A stretch of 13,623 nucleotides of DNA, from positions 1 through 13,623 of the forward strand of contig CBDUQG010000025.1 of the NCBI GenBank assembly GCA_965369305.1. Direction: 5' to 3'. The notes under the pieces were generated by a model. That model had not been told where the DNA came from and ran no database searches. It saw nothing but the letters and a program-made list of their open reading frames with translations. This document shows, in pieces, positions 11,430 through 13,623 of the stretch (its first letter is position 1; each line of letters starts with the position of its first letter). This stretch comes from JAFGTE01 sp965369305. GTDB lineage: Bacteria > Patescibacteriota > Gracilibacteria > UM-FILTER-43-11. The position numbers and the translations under genes were made by a program.

Positions 11430-13547
11430 TCAGCTTATCATACTGAGAAACTTTTTCTCATCGATTATTTCAACTCCCAATTTCTCAGCTGTCTCATACT
11501 TGCTACCCGGTTCAGAGCCAGCCAGTACATAATCTGTTTTCCTGCTCACGCTGCTACTGGCTTTACCCCCATTTTGCTTGATGAGCGCCTTGGCCTGATC
11601 GCGGCTAAGACTAGGTAGTGTCCCAGTGATTACAAAGGTGAGGCTCTCAAGCTTGCTGGACCGGTTGCGGGGCGGAACGCGGAGCCTGATTCCAACGCGT
11701 TGGAATTTATCCAAAAAAGCCATTGTCTTTTTGTCCTGGCTCCATTCATAAATGGATTCAGCCACTTTATCGCCGATGCCATCAACGTTATTGAGCTCCT
11801 CCAAGGTGAGCTTCTTCAGATGCTTCTGAAGTTCCGAGACGTTCGCTGCATGGATGGATTCTTCTTCAGTTTGCTCGGCAAAAAGACTGAGTTGCTTTTT
11901 CTTCTGCTCCTTTTTGAGAGTGACTTCCTTGGTCTCTAGTTGCAAATGATTCGCCAGAATTTCAGCCGTCTCTTCGCCCACATAGCGGATGCCCATGGCG
12001 TATATAAAGCGGGGTAATAGGATCACCTTCGAGCGTTCGATGGCATCCAGCAAGTTCTGCGTTTTCTTGTCTTTAAAAAGATCAAGCTGCATCAAATCCG
12101 AAGACTGAAGTGTGAAAAGATCAGCAGCATCTTCAATCAGTTTGTGCTCTATGAGTTGCTCAATCACCTTCTCACCCAGGCCGTCAATATCGAAGGCTTT
12201 GCGGGAAACGAAGTGGCCCAGCTGCCTTTCATGAACTGCGTAACAGTCTTTGTTGCTGCAGCGACTGGCCACCTCGCCTTCGGGGCGGATGATTTTCCCT
12301 CCGCAGACGGGGCAACTATCAGGCATCCTGAATTTCTTCTCCTTGCCACTGCGCAGGTCTGTGATCACCTCAACCACCTCCGGAATGATGTCACCAGCCT
12401 TCTGAATGATGACTGTATCACCGATACGTACATCCTTCCTTTCAATCTCGTCCTCGTTATGCAAAGTGGCACGGCTGACCGTTGAACCAGCGACCAGAGT
12501 CGGCTCGAGAATAGCCACTGGTGTAAGGGCGCCTGTCCGACCTACCTGCACTTCAATGTCGAGTACCTTTGAAGTAGACTGCTCGGCTGGAAATTTATAG
12601 GCAATGGCCCACCTTGGAGCCTTGGCCGTAGAGCCCAGTAGGTTCTGATGGCGGAAGTTATTAGCCTTAATCACGAGGCCATCAATATGATAGGGAAGTT
12701 TATCTCGCTTTTTTTCCGCCTCCTTCATTGCCTTTTCGATGGAGCCCAAAGAGGAATGATGAACAAAATTTGTGTTCACACGAAGTCCTAGTTTCTGGAG
12801 CATTTCAAGCGTTCCCTTCTGAGAAGTGGGGTGTGTAAGTTTGGACTTCTCAGCGAAGTGAAGACTATAAAAAAACATTTCCAGATTTCTTCTGGCACTC
12901 ACTGCAGGGTCTAGTTGTCGGACGGTTCCAGCCGCCGCATTGCGCGGATTGGCAAAGGTCTGAGACTCGCTTTTGTTCATCTCCTCAAAGCTCTTGATGC
13001 TCATAAAAACTTCACCGCTCGCCTCGATCACCGGATAGTCTTTAGGGTCAATGCCCTCCACTGAGCGTAGCTCAAGCGGAACACTTTTTATGGTGCGCAC
13101 ACTGTGCGTGACATCTTCGCCATAAACACCATCCCCACGAGTGACGGCTTTATGGAGCTTACCCTTCTCATAAATGAGAGAGAGATTAAGTCCGTCAATC
13201 TTATATTCCGTGACGTAGTCTAATTTCTCACCCGGAATCAGCTTCAGATTACGCTCCTCCCAAGCCTCCAGCTCCTCATCCGAAAAGCAATCCATTAGGG
13301 ACTGTTTTTGGCGGAAGTGCTTGATTTTAGCGAACTTTCCGGAAAGTACGCTCCCCACACGCTGAGTGGGGGAATCAGGGGTGACAAATTCAGGGAACTG
13401 CTCCTCAAGCTCGTGTAATTCCTTCTTAATCTGGTCGCGAGCAGCCTCTGAAACATCGTTTTTATCCAGCACAAAGTACTTATAATTCCAGTCCTTGAGC
13501 CACTTTTTGAGGCTTCCGATCCGCTTTCTTGCTTCTTGTTTGTCCAT
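11430..13547 (-). CDS. ligA: NAD-dependent DNA ligase LigA with a clamp-motif insertion
   Basis: A 705-residue ligase that seals nicks in replication and repair with NAD+. Domains in order: Ia (about 1-65), adenylylation domain with K116 in EYKIDG, RGD (137-139), SGEV (177-180), HIDGLVIK (287-294) and YKFP (317-320); OB fold (about 325-400) with GRTGALTPVA; zinc finger C412, C415, C430, C435; helix-hairpin-helix domain (about 440-605); BRCT (about 632-705). Two features are odd. In Ia, positions equivalent to E. coli H23, D32 and Y35 are F25, E34 and R37. The helix-hairpin-helix domain has an extra Lys/Glu/Gln-rich stretch (about 537-571) with QLSLF (552-556), a perfect consensus sliding-clamp peptide. 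The ATG at 13547 follows an A/G-rich leader with only a weak ribosome site. It ends on TGA and probably leads an operon with the protease and sigma factor. Confidence 0.97.
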   Translation of the reverse strand: MDKQEARKRIGSLKKWLKDWNYKYFVLDKNDVSEAARDQIKKELHELEEQFPEFVTPDSPTQRVGSVLSGKFAKIKHFRQKQSLMDCFSDEELEAWEERNLKLIPGEKLDYVTEYKIDGLNLSLIYEKGKLHKAVTRGDGVYGEDVTHSVRTIKSVPLELRSVEGIDPKDYPVIEASGEVFMSIKSFEEMNKSESQTFANPRNAAAGTVRQLDPAVSARRNLEMFFYSLHFAEKSKLTHPTSQKGTLEMLQKLGLRVNTNFVHHSSLGSIEKAMKEAEKKRDKLPYHIDGLVIKANNFRHQNLLGSTAKAPRWAIAYKFPAEQSTSKVLDIEVQVGRTGALTPVAILEPTLVAGSTVSRATLHNEDEIERKDVRIGDTVIIQKAGDIIPEVVEVITDLRSGKEKKFRMPDSCPVCGGKIIRPEGEVASRCSNKDCYAVHERQLGHFVSRKAFDIDGLGEKVIEQLIEHKLIEDAADLFTLQSSDLMQLDLFKDKKTQNLLDAIERSKVILLPRFIYAMGIRYVGEETAEILANHLQLETKEVTLKKEQKKKQLSLFAEQTEEESIHAANVSELQKHLKKLTLEELNNVDGIGDKVAESIYEWSQDKKTMAFLDKFQRVGIRLRVPPRNRSSKLESLTFVITGTLPSLSRDQAKALIKQNGGKASSSVSRKTDYVLAGSEPGSKYETAEKLGVEIIDEKKFLSMIS

Positions 13548-13562
13548 TTTTTCATCTTCTTC

Positions 13563-13591
13563 ATTCTAAATCAAAAGAAAGGGCTTTGAAA
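13563..13591 (-). promoter_or_regulatory. Weak promoter candidate for ligA
   Basis: TAGAAT (13563-13568, five of six) is a fair -10 box, but the -35 position at 17 nt (TTTCAA, 13586-13591) matches poorly. Nothing else is seen in 13592-13623, and a promoter beyond the window is equally possible. Confidence 0.22.
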
Positions 13592-13623
13592 GGGGCTAAA
13601 ACCTTGAATTACAAGCCAAAAAA

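Overview
The window is an ordinary-looking bacterial chromosome segment of moderate GC content, almost fully coding, with 11 protein genes and one tRNA. TGA is a genuine stop (argF and ligA end on TGA at the expected C-termini of their families), so the standard bacterial code applies and UGA-recoding lineages such as Absconditabacteria and Gracilibacteria are unlikely. The gene mix suggests a Candidate Phyla Radiation or Peregrinibacteria-like bacterium: a TrmB-type regulator, a helical low-complexity hypothetical, mostly absent Shine-Dalgarno sites and tightly abutting genes. That placement is an inference; no rRNA or ribosomal protein gene is present to test it. There are no insertion sequences, CRISPR arrays or phage genes.

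Layout. Positions 104-733 (+) encode a Gln/Ala-rich, coiled-coil hypothetical protein convergent with clpC (730-3390, -). Upstream of clpC on the same strand lie argF (3491-4417) and fmt (4440-5357), probably co-transcribed from a promoter at 5366-5394. clpC has its own good promoter at 3422-3450. A divergent gap separates fmt from an NrnA-type DHH phosphoesterase (5449-6408, +). Then comes a 90-bp gap with a -35 box and three consecutive palindromes, followed by a 505-residue methyltransferase with a long polar N-terminus (6499-8016, +). It is convergent with a TrmB-like regulator (8013-8789, -). A 250-bp gap carries divergent promoters, a palindrome inside the regulator's own promoter and a strong leader hairpin, and leads to a 258-residue degenerate histidine-kinase-like protein (9048-9824, +). 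A tRNA-Leu(GAG) follows (9838-9928, -). The last block, all on the minus strand, is ligA (11430-13547), a membrane-anchored trypsin-like protease (10591-11409) and a small sigma-70-family factor (9986-10555), with 20- and 35-nt gaps that suggest one operon.

How it fits together. The outer genes are housekeeping: protein quality control, arginine synthesis, initiator tRNA formylation, nano-RNA/pAp turnover, DNA ligation and a Leu tRNA. The centre (6409-9830) looks regulatory. The same 10-bp core, TTATWAATAA, sits in the methyltransferase promoter and in the regulator's own promoter, which suggests that the TrmB-like protein represses itself and the convergent methyltransferase. The most unusual points are that shared operator, the pseudo-histidine-kinase, and a LigA with an inserted QLSLF sliding-clamp motif and altered NAD-binding residues.
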